A stretch of 64,000 nucleotides of DNA from Halopseudomonas sabulinigri (GCF_900105255.1 NZ_LT629763.1:1364001-1428000), one strand, 5' to 3'. Shown: positions 51,399 through 61,311, numbered from the stretch's first letter. Program-made: numbers and translations. The notes: generated by a model from the sequence alone, not told the origin.

Positions 51399-53468
51399 TT
51401 GAAGCTAGAGCGCCGCCACAGCCTTTCCATCAAGCTACTGCGTCTGGTGTTGCTCTGGGCACTCGTGGTCGGTGTTGTACTCAGCATGGGGCAAATCGCC
51501 TACGACCTGCGCAAGGAAAGCCAGCTGATCGACAGCAACGCCGAGCAGATCCTCGCCATGTCGCAGGACCCCGCCACCCAGGCCGTTTACAGCCTGGACC
51601 GCGAGATGGCGCTGCAGGTCATTGGCGGCCTGTTCGAGCATGAAGCCGTTCGCTACGCCGCCATCGGCCACCCCGATGAAACCCAGCTGGCCAGCCGCGA
51701 ACGCCCCTTGAAAGACTCTCCCTATCGCACGCTGACCGACTGGCTGTTTGGCGTCGAGCAGCAATACAGCGTCGGACTCTTTGGCCGCGAACCCTACAAC
51801 GAGTATTACGGTGACCTGCGCATCACGCTGGATACCGCGCCCTACGGCGAAGACTTTCTGCAAAGCTCACTGATCATTCTGCTGTCTGGCGTGCTACGCG
51901 CCATGGCCATGGCCTTTGCCCTGTACCTGCTGTACCACATTCTGCTGACCAAGCCCCTGGCCGGCATCATCGACCGCATTGCCGACATAAACCCTGACCA
52001 CCCCGGCAAGATGCACATTCCCATGCTACCCGGGCAGGAAAAGAACGAACTGGGCTTATGGATCAGAAAGGCCAATGAGCTGCTGGAGTCGATCGAACGC
52101 AACAGCAGCCGGCGCCGCGAAGCAGAGGCCAACCTGCTGCACATGGCGCAGCACGACCACCTGACCGGGCTACCTAATCGCAGCATGCTGCAGGAGCAGC
52201 TCGCGCGCATTCTCGCCGATGCCGGACGCCGCCAGCGTGGCGTTGCGGTGCTCTGCTGCGGCCTGGATGACTTCAAGGAAATCAACGAGCAATTCAGCTA
52301 TCAATCTGGCGACAGCCTGCTGGTAACCGTCGCCGACCGCCTGCGTGCCAACAGTGGCCGTCTGGGTAGCCTGGCTCGCCTAGGTGGCGATCAGTTCGCC
52401 CTGGTGCAAACCGGCGTCGGTGAGCCCTACGAAGCCGCTGAACTGGCGCAGACCATTCTCGACGACCTGAGCCGCCCCTTCGAGCTGGGCGACCACACTG
52501 TCAGCTTGCGGGCAACCATCGGCATCACCCTGTTCCCCGACGACGGCGACAACGCCGAGAAACTGCTGCAGAAAGCCGAACAAACCATGATGCTGGCCAA
52601 GGCCCGCTCACGAAACCGCTACCAGTTCTACATCGCCAGCCTGGACAGTGAAATGCGTGTGCGCCGAGAGCTCGACAAGGAGCTACGCGGTGCGCTGGAG
52701 CGAAACGAGTTTCACCTGACCTACCAACCGCAGGTCAGCTACGCGACCCATCAGGTAGTCGGTGTAGAGGCGCTGCTGCGCTGGCAGCATCCCGAACGCG
52801 GACTGGTACCGCCAGACTTGTTCATTCCTCTGGCGGAACAGAACGGCATCATCATCAGCATTGGCGAGTGGGTACTGGATCAGGCCTGCAAACAGCTGCG
52901 CGAATGGCATGATCAGGGGTTCAACGAGCTGCGCATGGCGGTCAATCTGTCCACAGTGCAGCTTCACCACAGCGAGCTGTCACGTGTGGTGACCAACCTG
53001 ATGCAGCGCTATCAACTGCCGGCCCACTGCCTGGAAATGGAAGTGACCGAGACCGGTCTGATGGAAGATATTGCCGCTGCAGCGAGCCACCTCAACAGCC
53101 TCAAGAAGGCCGGCGTACTGATCGCGATTGACGATTTCGGCACCGGCTACTCCTCGCTGAGCTACCTGCGCGGCCTGCCGCTCGACAAGATCAAGATCGA
53201 CAAGAGCTTCGTCCAGGACGTTCTGGTCGACGAAGACGATGCCACCATCGTGCGGGCCATCATTCAGCTCGGCCGCAGCCTGAATATGGAGGTCATCGCC
53301 GAGGGTGTGGAGTCCGCCGAACAGGAAGCCTACGTCATTGCCCAGGGTTGCAACGAAGGCCAGGGTTACTATTACAGCAGGCCGCTGTCAGCTGCCGCGT
53401 TCGGCGATTGGATAGTGCAGTACCGCGCCGAGACCAGCAAGACTCGCAGCAGCTCGGAAATCAGCTAA
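51399..53468 (+). CDS. bifA: c-di-GMP phosphodiesterase BifA
   Basis: The 689-residue membrane protein has TM1 at about 11-32, a periplasmic sensor at about 33-153, and TM2 at about 156-180. HAMP-like linker, GGDEF domain (about 245-415) and EAL domain (about 425-675) follow. The GGDEF site reads GGDQF (329-333), as in BifA of P. aeruginosa. The EAL motif is intact (457-459, VEALLRW), with IAIDDFGTGYSS and KIKIDKSF. BifA lowers c-di-GMP, promoting swarming and dispersal, and acts in opposition to SadC, also in this window. The start is TTG with AGGA upstream. The sodB neighbour supports the name. Confidence 0.93.
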   Translation: MKLERRHSLSIKLLRLVLLWALVVGVVLSMGQIAYDLRKESQLIDSNAEQILAMSQDPATQAVYSLDREMALQVIGGLFEHEAVRYAAIGHPDETQLASRERPLKDSPYRTLTDWLFGVEQQYSVGLFGREPYNEYYGDLRITLDTAPYGEDFLQSSLIILLSGVLRAMAMAFALYLLYHILLTKPLAGIIDRIADINPDHPGKMHIPMLPGQEKNELGLWIRKANELLESIERNSSRRREAEANLLHMAQHDHLTGLPNRSMLQEQLARILADAGRRQRGVAVLCCGLDDFKEINEQFSYQSGDSLLVTVADRLRANSGRLGSLARLGGDQFALVQTGVGEPYEAAELAQTILDDLSRPFELGDHTVSLRATIGITLFPDDGDNAEKLLQKAEQTMMLAKARSRNRYQFYIASLDSEMRVRRELDKELRGALERNEFHLTYQPQVSYATHQVVGVEALLRWQHPERGLVPPDLFIPLAEQNGIIISIGEWVLDQACKQLREWHDQGFNELRMAVNLSTVQLHHSELSRVVTNLMQRYQLPAHCLEMEVTETGLMEDIAAAASHLNSLKKAGVLIAIDDFGTGYSSLSYLRGLPLDKIKIDKSFVQDVLVDEDDATIVRAIIQLGRSLNMEVIAEGVESAEQEAYVIAQGCNEGQGYYYSRPLSAAAFGDWIVQYRAETSKTRSSSEIS

Positions 53469-53474
53469 CGACCC

Positions 53475-54395
53475 TCAGGCCAACCAGAGCCAGCAAGCCA
53501 AGGTGGCACTGCAGGCCAGTCCGACCAGGGCCCACCTGCTGTTGCCGCGCAGCCTGTTACTGAGGTCATCCTGGTGATGATCCGACAGTACAAAGGGCAA
53601 ACCTCGGCGCGCCGGCTTGCGCAATACATGTACCACCGGCGCTTGCCCGGCAGTTCGTGCCTCCTGCTCTGCAGCCTGATTGGCCGCGCGGCGCACCCGC
53701 TCCCACTCTTCCAGATCGATCTTGCCGTCACCGTTACGGTCAAAACGCGCCAGCAGGTCAGGGTAATCCGCTTTCCAGTTGCTGATTACCTGGCGTGACA
53801 GCGCGTTCATATCCACCGCCTCACGTCCGCCACCGCGGCTCTCGAACCAGCCTATGGCATACAACGGCTCCTCCGCTACAAACCACTCTTCGGTGTATCT
53901 ATAGCGCTTGCGTAGCAGGCTACCCAAAAACCCCTTGGCAACGGACGTTTCCGCCGGCCAGCGCTGGCTGCCCTCCCAGCGACGACGGTGCTTGGGATGC
54001 ACCTCAGCGCCCAGCGGATTGATCCAACAGGCGCCGGTAGCGTCGCGTAGCAGAAAAGGCCGTTCTGACACGCCCTGCTCCACCGTACGCCACTGACTAT
54101 CGCGGTCGGAATTGCCCTTGTGCTCCTCCACCCGGAAGCGATACCAGAGGCAGGGGCGCTTTGCCAGTGGTGACAGCAACGGCTCATGCCCACCAGCGTC
54201 CAGCATGCCATTGAGCTCAACCAGGCCCTGCGCCGCTGAACGAACGCGTGAGGTAGGTGTATCTTCGATCCAACGTGCGCGCTGCAAGCGCGTCAACATC
54301 AGATAAAGGCATGCCACGGCCGCAGCGGTGGCCAGCCCGGTAAACAGATAGTAATGCGCTGGGGACAACCACATCACCCCATGCACATCAATCAT
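53475..54395 (-). CDS. GIDE-domain membrane protein with EF-hand
   Basis: The 306-residue protein has TM1 at about 15-34, an E3-ligase-like GIDE domain (about 70-205) and TM2 at about 288-305. A canonical EF-hand loop, DRNGDGKIDLEE, lies at 219-230. It has GACWINPLGAEV and EEWFVAEEPLYAIGWF segments of the GIDE family. Bacteria lack ubiquitin, so the ligase name is historical. The ATG overlaps the lemA stop by four bases. The EF-hand predicts Ca2+ binding. LemA-GIDE pairs recur in bacteria, with unknown function. Confidence 0.85.
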   Translation of the reverse strand: MIDVHGVMWLSPAHYYLFTGLATAAAVACLYLMLTRLQRARWIEDTPTSRVRSAAQGLVELNGMLDAGGHEPLLSPLAKRPCLWYRFRVEEHKGNSDRDSQWRTVEQGVSERPFLLRDATGACWINPLGAEVHPKHRRRWEGSQRWPAETSVAKGFLGSLLRKRYRYTEEWFVAEEPLYAIGWFESRGGGREAVDMNALSRQVISNWKADYPDLLARFDRNGDGKIDLEEWERVRRAANQAAEQEARTAGQAPVVHVLRKPARRGLPFVLSDHHQDDLSNRLRGNSRWALVGLACSATLACWLWLA

Positions 54396-54964
54396 GAAAA
54401 CAGCGCCCGCAGATTAACGTCGGCCTTCTCCTCGTCGGTAAACTGCAGCAGCTCGGCCGATTTGAAGGAAAACAGGCGCGCGAGCAGCACTTCCGGAAAC
54501 TGCTCGATACGCACGTTATTGATATTCACCGCCGCGTTGTAAAGCTCGCGGCGATCGGCAATGCCGTTCTCCAGTCCGGTAATGCGTTCCTGCAAATGCT
54601 GGAACGACTCGCTGGCCTTCAACTCCGGGTAATTTTCGGCCAGCGCAAAGAGTTGGCCCAGCCCGCTGCGTAGCGCCGTCTCGGCAACGCCAACCCCCTT
54701 CACATCGCTTTGCTGGCGTGCGCTTGCCACAGCGCCACGCGCCGCGATCACGCGCTCCAGCGTCTCACCCTCGTACTGCATATAACGGCGGCAGGCTTCA
54801 ACCAGCTTGGGCAATTCATCATGACGCTGACGCAACAACACATCGATGTTCGACCAGGCCTGGCTGACCGCATGCTTCACGCTGACCAACTGGTTGTACA
54901 GCATGATGGCGTAGATCAGGCCTACCGCTAGCACCACAAGAATAATCAGAGTAGTCAGTTCCAT
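54392..54964 (-). CDS. LemA family protein
   Basis: The 190-residue protein has an N-terminal TM (about 5-25, LIILVVLAVGLIYAIMLYNQL) followed by the all-helical LemA domain with WSNIDVLLRQRHDELPKLVEACRRYM and ENYPELKASESFQHLQERITGLENGI, typical of the family. LemA proteins are membrane-anchored with the domain probably outside the cytoplasm; their role is unclear. AGAGGAA precedes the ATG at 54964. It is coupled to the GIDE gene. This is not the GacS kinase once also called LemA. Confidence 0.93.
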   Translation of the reverse strand: MELTTLIILVVLAVGLIYAIMLYNQLVSVKHAVSQAWSNIDVLLRQRHDELPKLVEACRRYMQYEGETLERVIAARGAVASARQQSDVKGVGVAETALRSGLGQLFALAENYPELKASESFQHLQERITGLENGIADRRELYNAAVNINNVRIEQFPEVLLARLFSFKSAELLQFTDEEKADVNLRALFS

Positions 54965-55126
54965 TGCACAAATTCCTCTTGTATGGCGCGAATGCGCCTT
55001 CAGCAAGCCCTGCCAGGGGCATCCAGTGACTACTATAACGGCACATACGGCGAAGTGGCAGAGCATTTCAACTACCGATAAAACGGGAGGGGTTGCTACG
55101 CGTACGATGCGGATGGGGGGACTTCA

Positions 55127-55153
55127 CGCTTCACCGCCAGAGACGGTGAAGCG
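55127..55153. terminator. Stem-loop just downstream of rpoS
   Basis: CGCTTCACCG (55127-55136) pairs with CGGTGAAGCG (55144-55153), a perfect 10-bp stem with a 7-base loop, 26 bases after the rpoS stop. It has no clear U-tract, so termination or 3' stabilisation are both possible. I found no rsmZ-like RNA in the 215-base gap to lemA. Confidence 0.5.
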
Positions 55154-55178
55154 CTATCTGGCCAGCAGGTTTCAGGCC

Positions 55179-56180
55179 TTACTGGAACAGAGACTCGCTG
55201 GACAGGCCGTGCTGCTCAAGAATATCGCGCAGGCGCTTGAGGGCCTCTACCTGAATCTGGCGTACGCGCTCACGGGTCAGACCTATCTCGCGACCCACCT
55301 CTTCCAGGGTGCTGCTTTCGTGGCCGCGCAGACCGAAGCGACGAGTCACAACCTCGCGCTGCTTCTCGGTCAACTCGGAGAGCCAGCTGTCGATACTGGT
55401 GTTGAGGTCGTCGTCCTGCAGCTGATCGCAAGGATCGCTACCTTGATCGTCCGTCAGCGTATCGAGCAGCGTCTTGTCTGAATCCGGCCCCAGTGACATA
55501 TCCACTGAAGCCACCCGCTCATTCAGACCGAGCATGCGCTTGACGTCCGCAACCGGTTTGTCGAGCAGCAAGGCAATCTCTTCCGGCGAGGGCTCATGAT
55601 CGAGTTTCTGCGTCAGTTCACGCGCGGCGCGCAGATAGATATTGAGTTCCTTGACGACGTGGATTGGCAAGCGAATGGTGCGCGTCTGGTTCATGATCGC
55701 GCGCTCGATCGTTTGCCGGATCCACCAGGTAGCGTAGGTAGAGAAACGGAAGCCACGTTCCGGATCAAACTTTTCCACGGCGCGGATCAGGCCAAGGTTG
55801 CCCTCTTCGATCAGGTCGAGCAGGGTCAGGCCGCGATTGACGTAGCGTCGGGCAATTTTCACCACCAGGCGCAAATTGCTCTCGATCATGCGCTTGCGAC
55901 CGGCAGGATCACCCTTCTGCGCAAGTCGCGCAAAATGCACTTCCTCTTCGGGGGTCAACAGCGGGGAAAAACCGATTTCATTGAGATACAGCTGAGTGGC
56001 ATCCAGCTGCTTGGTAAACTCAAAAGCGTTTTCACGCTTGTGATTACGTGGCGTTGCTCTTTTTGCGGCAGTTGTTGAAGCAGACATTGCAGCCTCCTCA
56101 TCATCCTTGATACCACGCTCAGACGGCGTGGGTTGGTCCATCATGGTCTGCCCTGGCTGTTTCTTATTCTTGACTGCCAT
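55179..56180 (-). CDS. rpoS: RNA polymerase sigma factor RpoS
   Basis: The 333-residue stationary-phase sigma factor has region 1.2 to 4 in order: [80 protein letters not shown], and the -35-binding helix [26 protein letters not shown]. The N-terminal 55 residues are poorly conserved and charged, as in pseudomonads. The start at 56180 (MAVKNKK) is chosen among closely spaced ATGs. It lies 180 bases after nlpD; in P. aeruginosa its main promoter is inside that gene. Confidence 0.97.
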   Translation of the reverse strand: MAVKNKKQPGQTMMDQPTPSERGIKDDEEAAMSASTTAAKRATPRNHKRENAFEFTKQLDATQLYLNEIGFSPLLTPEEEVHFARLAQKGDPAGRKRMIESNLRLVVKIARRYVNRGLTLLDLIEEGNLGLIRAVEKFDPERGFRFSTYATWWIRQTIERAIMNQTRTIRLPIHVVKELNIYLRAARELTQKLDHEPSPEEIALLLDKPVADVKRMLGLNERVASVDMSLGPDSDKTLLDTLTDDQGSDPCDQLQDDDLNTSIDSWLSELTEKQREVVTRRFGLRGHESSTLEEVGREIGLTRERVRQIQVEALKRLRDILEQHGLSSESLFQ

Positions 56181-56363
56181 ATACATGCCCCATTTCCGGT
56201 CAAAACGCGGTATGAAAGCTACTGCAGCAACGACCCACCACTGGCCGACAGCATGAGTATCGACCGAGCCGCCCAACATTCATACCTGTGCAAACATCTC
56301 TGCTTGTTCAGGCAGCCTGCCTGTACGACATGACAACTTTGTGTCAGCAACAACACCTTAGCA

Positions 56364-57227
56364 TCAAGATTTCGGCAAATACGCCAACGGGTCTACAGGT
56401 TGGCCTTTTCGTCTGATCTCGAAGTGCAATTTCACCCTGTCAGTACCGCTGCTACCCATCTCTGCGACAGTCTGGCCGACTTTTACCTGGTCGCCTTCCT
56501 TGACCAGCAAGCGGCTGTTGTGCGCGTAAGCGCTCAGATAGGTTTCGTCGTGTTTGATGATGATCATCTCGCCGTATCCGATCAATCCGCGCCCGGCGTA
56601 CACCACAACACCATCAGCGGCCGCTTTCACAGGCTCACCCAATTGTCCGGCAATATCAATCCCTTTATTCAAACTGCCGTTTGACTGAAAACGCGCCAAC
56701 AGCGTGCCGCGCGCAGGCCAGTTCCAACCGGCCACTGTCGTCGGCAGGCTGGCCTGCGCAGCGGCGGTCGGCGGCGTCCGTGGTGGTGGCGTGGTAGCGC
56801 GCGGCGTCACCGGTGTTGTGGTGGTGGTGAGCCCGGGTTTGGGTTGGGTGGTTGGGCGCGAGACAACCGCCGATCCAGTGCTGGCCGGGACTGGCCTGGC
56901 GGTAGGCGGTCGCGTGCTATTGGACGAAGGTCTAACCGGCGCAGGACGCGATGCCGTGCGCGTATTCAGGTTGATACGCTGTCCGGGATAAATAGTGTAA
57001 GGGGCCGCCATATGGTTGTTGCTGGCGAGTGCTTTCCAATCCCAGCCATAGCGAAAAGCAATCTGGTACAGGGTTTCGCCACGTTGAACTGTATGGTAAC
57101 CGGATGTAACCGTATCGGCGCGCTGCCCACCGCGGCCGCGCTCGTCAATAGGAACAGTGCCGGATGGCCCGGCACAGGCAACCAGCAGCATAGCCAGCAA
57201 AGAAATACCTAGCTGTTTGATTTTCAC
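56364..57227 (-). CDS. nlpD: Murein hydrolase activator lipoprotein NlpD (LysM + M23)
   Basis: The 287-residue lipoprotein has the lipobox LLVAC near residue 19, a LysM domain (YHTVQRGETLYQIAFRYGWDWKALASNN), a Thr/Pro-rich linker (about 100-160) and a C-terminal M23 domain. The M23 domain has KGIDIAGQLGEPVKAAADGVV and LHFEIRRKGQPVDPLAYLP, but lacks the full H-x3-D and H-x-H zinc set. NlpD-type proteins activate amidases at division sites and are not themselves active. GTG at 57227 gives the best signal peptide; an ATG 12 codons upstream is possible. It precedes rpoS, the conserved order. Confidence 0.93.
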   Translation of the reverse strand: MKIKQLGISLLAMLLVACAGPSGTVPIDERGRGGQRADTVTSGYHTVQRGETLYQIAFRYGWDWKALASNNHMAAPYTIYPGQRINLNTRTASRPAPVRPSSNSTRPPTARPVPASTGSAVVSRPTTQPKPGLTTTTTPVTPRATTPPPRTPPTAAAQASLPTTVAGWNWPARGTLLARFQSNGSLNKGIDIAGQLGEPVKAAADGVVVYAGRGLIGYGEMIIIKHDETYLSAYAHNSRLLVKEGDQVKVGQTVAEMGSSGTDRVKLHFEIRRKGQPVDPLAYLPKS

Positions 57228-57311
57228 ACCCGCCTGTAGCCTGTAACGCACACACCGCCCCATTTCCAGGTTGGCTCCCGTTCTTTCCCTACTGCAGCTG
57301 TGGTACCGATG

Positions 57312-58241
57312 TCAGGCAGCCGAGCGCCGCCCCCACCAGTCCAATAGCCACACTAATACCACGGCCAGGGCCATCAACGCCAACCCGGCCTGCCACAAGG
57401 AGGGCTCACCGCTGACGCTTTGATACTGTGCCGGCAGCAGGTTCTGCTGCAGCAAGGGAACCTGCTCGCCGTGGCTATCGGTACGCCAGGTCAGGGTTTC
57501 CTTCCAGGGCCAGACCTTGTTCAGCGAACCAATCAGCAGGCCGGTCAAAAAGGCCACGGTAATGTTGCGCATATGCCCCAGCAGCCATGACAACAAGCGT
57601 GAAAAGCTCAGGATGCCAATGATGCAGCCGAGCAGAAAGCAGCCCAGCAACGCCAGATCGAACGTTTTCACCGCCTGCAATACACCGCTGTACAACCCCA
57701 GCAGCAGCAGAATGAAGCTACCGGAGATGCCAGGCAAGATCATCGCGCAGATAGCAATACTACCGCCGAGCAAGAGTGTGAGTGGTGTCACACTCAGCGC
57801 CAGTGGCGACGCCACCGTGATCAGGTAGGCAAAAGCGCAGCCTATAACACCCGCCGCCACCGTCGCTGCATTCCAGCGCTGAATTTCACGTCCTACCAGA
57901 TACACCGAGATCAGAATCAGGCCGAAAAAGAACGACCATACCAGCACACCATGCTCAGCCAACAGGTAGCTGATCACCCGCGCCAGGCTGGCGATACTGC
58001 AGAGAATGCCGGCCAGCAGCGCGAGTAGAAAGCCGCCGTCGATGGCTTGCCAGGTTTCGCGAAAACGACCGCGCGCCAGCCACAGCAACTTGTCTGGCGT
58101 ACAGGCCGCAATGGCCGCCAACAGACGGTCGTAAATACCGGAGATAAACGCGATAGTGCCGCCTGACACGCCGGGCACTACATCCGCGGCCCCCATGGCG
58201 ATGCCACGCAGAAAAATAAAAATGTATTCCCTCACCTGCAC
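57312..58241 (-). CDS. popT: DUF368 membrane protein (PopT-type polyprenyl phosphate transporter)
   Basis: The 309-residue protein has eight to ten TM segments. The two repeated signatures are RGIAMGAADVVPGVSGGTIAF near the N-terminus and AICAMILPGISGSFILLLLGLY at about 160-182, a typical DUF368 inverted pair. DUF368 proteins (PopT) are implicated in recycling undecaprenyl phosphate across the membrane for peptidoglycan and other glycan synthesis. It lies between pcm and nlpD, where the usual pseudomonad cluster has no extra gene as I recall. The wall-related neighbour nlpD fits. Confidence 0.9.
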   Translation of the reverse strand: MQVREYIFIFLRGIAMGAADVVPGVSGGTIAFISGIYDRLLAAIAACTPDKLLWLARGRFRETWQAIDGGFLLALLAGILCSIASLARVISYLLAEHGVLVWSFFFGLILISVYLVGREIQRWNAATVAAGVIGCAFAYLITVASPLALSVTPLTLLLGGSIAICAMILPGISGSFILLLLGLYSGVLQAVKTFDLALLGCFLLGCIIGILSFSRLLSWLLGHMRNITVAFLTGLLIGSLNKVWPWKETLTWRTDSHGEQVPLLQQNLLPAQYQSVSGEPSLWQAGLALMALAVVLVWLLDWWGRRSAA

Positions 58242-58259
58242 CTTCCTCTGGGGGGTAAT

Positions 58260-58895
58260 TCAGGAACGAATCGCGCCCGCCAGCAAAGGCACAAAGCGAA
58301 CCGGTTCAACCTGCTGATAAATGAATTCGTCGCCGTTGCGCACCACCAGCATCAGATGCTGGTCCTGCTCCCCGACCGGGATCACCATACGGCCACCGTC
58401 GGCCAGCTGGCTGAGCAGTTCCTTCGGCACCTCTGCCGGCGCGGCGGTCACCAGAATGGCATCGTAAGGCCCGTACTGTGGCCAGCCCCAGTTACCGTCG
58501 GCGTGGCGAAACACCACGTTGCGGATATTGATATCCTTGAGTACGGCCTTGGCCCGCTCCTGCAGCGGATAAATGCGCTCCACACTGAAAATGCGCTCCA
58601 CCACCTGGGCCAGAATGGCGGTTTGGTACCCGGAGCCGGTACCGACCTCCATCACCTTGTCGAGCGGGCCACCGCCGAGCAACAACTCGGTCATGCGCGC
58701 CACAATGTAAGGCTGCGACAGGGTCTGGTTGTGGCCGATCGGCAGCGCAGTATCTTCGTAGGCGCGGTGCGCCAGCGCTTCATCCACAAACAGGTGGCGC
58801 GGCGTGCGGCGAATCGCCTCCAGCACATGCAGGTTGCGGATTCCCTCCTCAAACAGGCGCTCCAACAACCGTTCGCGGGTGCGCTGGGAGGTCAT
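58260..58895 (-). CDS. pcm: Protein-L-isoaspartate O-methyltransferase
   Basis: This 211-residue SAM methyltransferase repairs isoaspartyl residues in aged proteins. Motifs are [57 protein letters not shown] (SAM site) and [14 protein letters not shown]. The ATG at 58895 ([10 protein letters not shown]) gives the family N-terminus; an ATG at 58931, four bases after the surE stop, would add 12 residues. It lies between surE and DUF368, linked to stationary-phase survival with rpoS. Confidence 0.95.
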   Translation of the reverse strand: MTSQRTRERLLERLFEEGIRNLHVLEAIRRTPRHLFVDEALAHRAYEDTALPIGHNQTLSQPYIVARMTELLLGGGPLDKVMEVGTGSGYQTAILAQVVERIFSVERIYPLQERAKAVLKDINIRNVVFRHADGNWGWPQYGPYDAILVTAAPAEVPKELLSQLADGGRMVIPVGEQDQHLMLVVRNGDEFIYQQVEPVRFVPLLAGAIRS

Positions 58896-58934
58896 GCCGA
58901 TGCCATTTTTATAAAGTTCGTCGCGCACCATGGT

Positions 58935-59684
58935 TCAGCCCAGATTACCCAGCCAGCCTTGCAGGTGGTCGAAGACTTCGTAATGCGTCTTGTCGACCCG
59001 CAAGGGTGTTACCGAAACATAACCCTGCATGACCGCGTGAAAATCAGTACCTTCGCCGCCATCCTCGGCATCACCTGCAACTGAAATCCAGTAGCCTTCC
59101 TTGCCGCGCGGGTCAGTCCACTTGATCGGCCGCGCTGCACGTGAACGGTGGCCCAGACGCGTCAGGCAGATACCCTTGATCTGCGCCAGCGGCAGGTTGG
59201 GAATATTGACGCTCAGAATGGTCCGCGGCGGCAGGTCGAGCTTGTCGTGGGCCTCGACCATCTGCCGGGCAATGGCCGCGGCTGCGGGCAGGTTTTCGGT
59301 CTGCCGGCCCACCAACGAAAAGGCCATCGCCGGGCGCGCCAGAAAGCGCCCTTCCAGCGCCGCCGCTACCGTGCCCGAATAAAGCACATCATCGCCCAGG
59401 TTAGCGCCCAGATTGATGCCGGAGACGACCATATCCACGCTATCTTCATAAAAGGCATTGAGGCCCAGATGCACGCAGTCGGTCGGTGTGCCGTTAAGGC
59501 CGATAAAACCGTTTTCATACACAAAGGGACGCAACGGCCGATCGAGGCTCAAGGCACTGCTGGCGCCGCTGCGGTCTTCTTCCGGAGCGACCACGACGCA
59601 GTCGGCATAGTCCGCCAGCGCGCCGTGCAGGGCTTTGATACCCGGCGCCAGCACACCGTCGTCATTGGCTATCAGAATACGCAT
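58935..59684 (-). CDS. surE: 5'/3'-nucleotidase SurE
   Basis: This 249-residue nucleoside monophosphate phosphatase starts [16 protein letters not shown], holding the two metal-binding Asp residues. [29 protein letters not shown] and [27 protein letters not shown] are the other family blocks. Its start overlaps the truD stop by one base (TGATG). It acts in nucleotide salvage in stationary phase, in the conserved surE-pcm-nlpD-rpoS order. Confidence 0.97.
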   Translation of the reverse strand: MRILIANDDGVLAPGIKALHGALADYADCVVVAPEEDRSGASSALSLDRPLRPFVYENGFIGLNGTPTDCVHLGLNAFYEDSVDMVVSGINLGANLGDDVLYSGTVAAALEGRFLARPAMAFSLVGRQTENLPAAAAIARQMVEAHDKLDLPPRTILSVNIPNLPLAQIKGICLTRLGHRSRAARPIKWTDPRGKEGYWISVAGDAEDGGEGTDFHAVMQGYVSVTPLRVDKTHYEVFDHLQGWLGNLG

Positions 59685-60742
59685 CAGTTTTCGCTTTCTA
59701 GCCCACCGCCGGCCTGGCTGACCAGCACTACCAGCTCGCGCAGTACCGCGGTTGCAAAGCAGCCGGTGGGCAGGGTGAATTCAAGTTCAAGGCAATCCGA
59801 GGACGGATAATGCCACGTCAGACCGGCAATGGGGAGGCGTAAAATGCGCCGCGCCTGATCCAGTCCGGCCGCCGCCAACCACTCTGCCAGAAGCCGATGC
59901 TGTGCCGCTACCCTTGCCTCCATGTCTGCCTGCTCGCCGCTGCTGTCCAGCTCACCCGCACCCCAAAGCGAAGCGGTCGGGTGCAGATCCAGCTGCGCTA
60001 CGCGGGGGTCGTCAGCGGCCAGCTCTGCCGCCGGAAACTGGCTGCGACTCTGGGTGAAAGCCAGGCAGTCGCCTGCCATCACGGTGTTCCAGTTGGCCGC
60101 CGCCACACGCTCGGCGAGCATCTGGTTAAACAGATAACTGCGCGCCGCAGACAGCAGCCGCGAGCGTGTACCCCGCGCTGGCGGATACGCACTGCGCTCT
60201 GCCCAGCTGCGTGCATCGTGCAGATTGCCGCCGGCAAAACCGAAGCGCTGAGGGCCAAAATAATTGGGCACTCCCTGCTCCGCCAGCAGCTGCAGACGCG
60301 CATCAAGTCGCGGTTTATCCGCCTGCAGTTCAGTCAGGCGAATCAAAAAGCGGTTGGCGCTATGGGCGCCGCGCTGCAGTTTGCGCTTATGTCGCAGCTG
60401 TTGCAGGCAACGGAGGTTATCGCCCCAAAGCGCTGAGAAATCCGGATCGGCCTTGCCCGGCAACTGCAGGCTGAACCACTGCCGGGTGACCGCAATGCGA
60501 TCCTTCAGCCCGGCATAACTTATGTTGCGCAGAGACACGCCACTGGCGCGGGCCAGCTTGCGCGCCACCTCTTCGGTATTCAGGCCGCGCTTTTCCAGCA
60601 ACAGCCAAAGGTGCTCGCCCTGACCGGACAGCTCGATATCCAGCACTTCGGTGACGCGAAAGTCTTCCGGCGCCGCTTTCAGCACCGCCGCACCGCAGGG
60701 CTCGCCCCAGGCGCGCTGACCTAACAGCTCGGCCTCAAGCAT
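59684..60742 (-). CDS. truD: tRNA pseudouridine(13) synthase TruD
   Basis: The 352-residue enzyme modifies U13 of tRNA-Glu. Signature blocks are [48 protein letters not shown] with the catalytic Asp, [16 protein letters not shown], and a family-specific C-terminal part. The ATG at 60742 overlaps the ispF stop, so the run ispF-truD-surE is translated in a coupled way. The longer reading frame upstream is not conserved. Confidence 0.95.
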   Translation of the reverse strand: MLEAELLGQRAWGEPCGAAVLKAAPEDFRVTEVLDIELSGQGEHLWLLLEKRGLNTEEVARKLARASGVSLRNISYAGLKDRIAVTRQWFSLQLPGKADPDFSALWGDNLRCLQQLRHKRKLQRGAHSANRFLIRLTELQADKPRLDARLQLLAEQGVPNYFGPQRFGFAGGNLHDARSWAERSAYPPARGTRSRLLSAARSYLFNQMLAERVAAANWNTVMAGDCLAFTQSRSQFPAAELAADDPRVAQLDLHPTASLWGAGELDSSGEQADMEARVAAQHRLLAEWLAAAGLDQARRILRLPIAGLTWHYPSSDCLELEFTLPTGCFATAVLRELVVLVSQAGGGLESEN

Positions 60743-61211
60743 GGGGCAACAACAGGGCAACGGCGTGCACCGCGATACCCTCTTCCCGCCCGGTGAAACC
60801 CAATTTCTCAGTAGTAGTGGCCTTGACGTTGACCTGATCCAACGTGACCTGCAGGTCAGCGGCGATCAACTCACGCATGGCGTCAATGTGCGGCGCCATC
60901 TTTGGCGCCTGGGCGATGATGGTGGCGTCGACATTGGCAACCTGCCAGCCCTTGCCCTGCACCAGCCCCAGCACATGCCGCAGCAATACGCGGCTATCGG
61001 CACCGGCGTAGGCGGCATCGGTATCCGGGAAGTGCTTGCCGATGTCGCCCAGCGCCGCCGCGCCCAGCAGGGCGTCGCTCAGGGCATGCAGCAATACATC
61101 GCCATCGGAGTGCGCCAGCAGGCCGAATCGATGCGCAATGCGCACGCCACCCAGAGTAACGAAATCCCCCTCGGTGAAGCGGTGTACATCATAGCCGTGA
61201 CCGATACGCAT
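60735..61211 (-). CDS. ispF: 2-C-methyl-D-erythritol 2,4-cyclodiphosphate synthase IspF
   Basis: The 158-residue zinc enzyme cyclises CDP-ME-2P to MEcPP in isoprenoid synthesis. The zinc site is in GYDVHRF and [25 protein letters not shown], and [22 protein letters not shown] is the C-terminal signature. It overlaps truD at the 3' end. In P. aeruginosa it lies in the same cluster after fghA. Confidence 0.97.
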   Translation of the reverse strand: MRIGHGYDVHRFTEGDFVTLGGVRIAHRFGLLAHSDGDVLLHALSDALLGAAALGDIGKHFPDTDAAYAGADSRVLLRHVLGLVQGKGWQVANVDATIIAQAPKMAPHIDAMRELIAADLQVTLDQVNVKATTTEKLGFTGREEGIAVHAVALLLPHA

Positions 61212-61311
61212 ACTGTGTTCCTGCCTGATTCAAAGTGCCGGCGATTCTACCGCCTTGGGCCATCCAGTGACAGGCCGATGACCCAAGGCGGAGAAAGCAA
61301 GGATCGCCCTA

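Noticed and set aside
53475..54395. Bacterial ubiquitin-ligase system around the GIDE protein
   Set aside because: No ubiquitin-like, E1 or E2 genes are nearby. MoaD is far away and belongs to molybdopterin synthesis.
54965..55178. rsmZ-like small RNA next to rpoS
   Set aside because: rsmZ lies near rpoS in P. aeruginosa, but no GacA upstream element (TGTAAGC-N-GCTTACA) and no array of GGA hairpins with a terminator is visible here.
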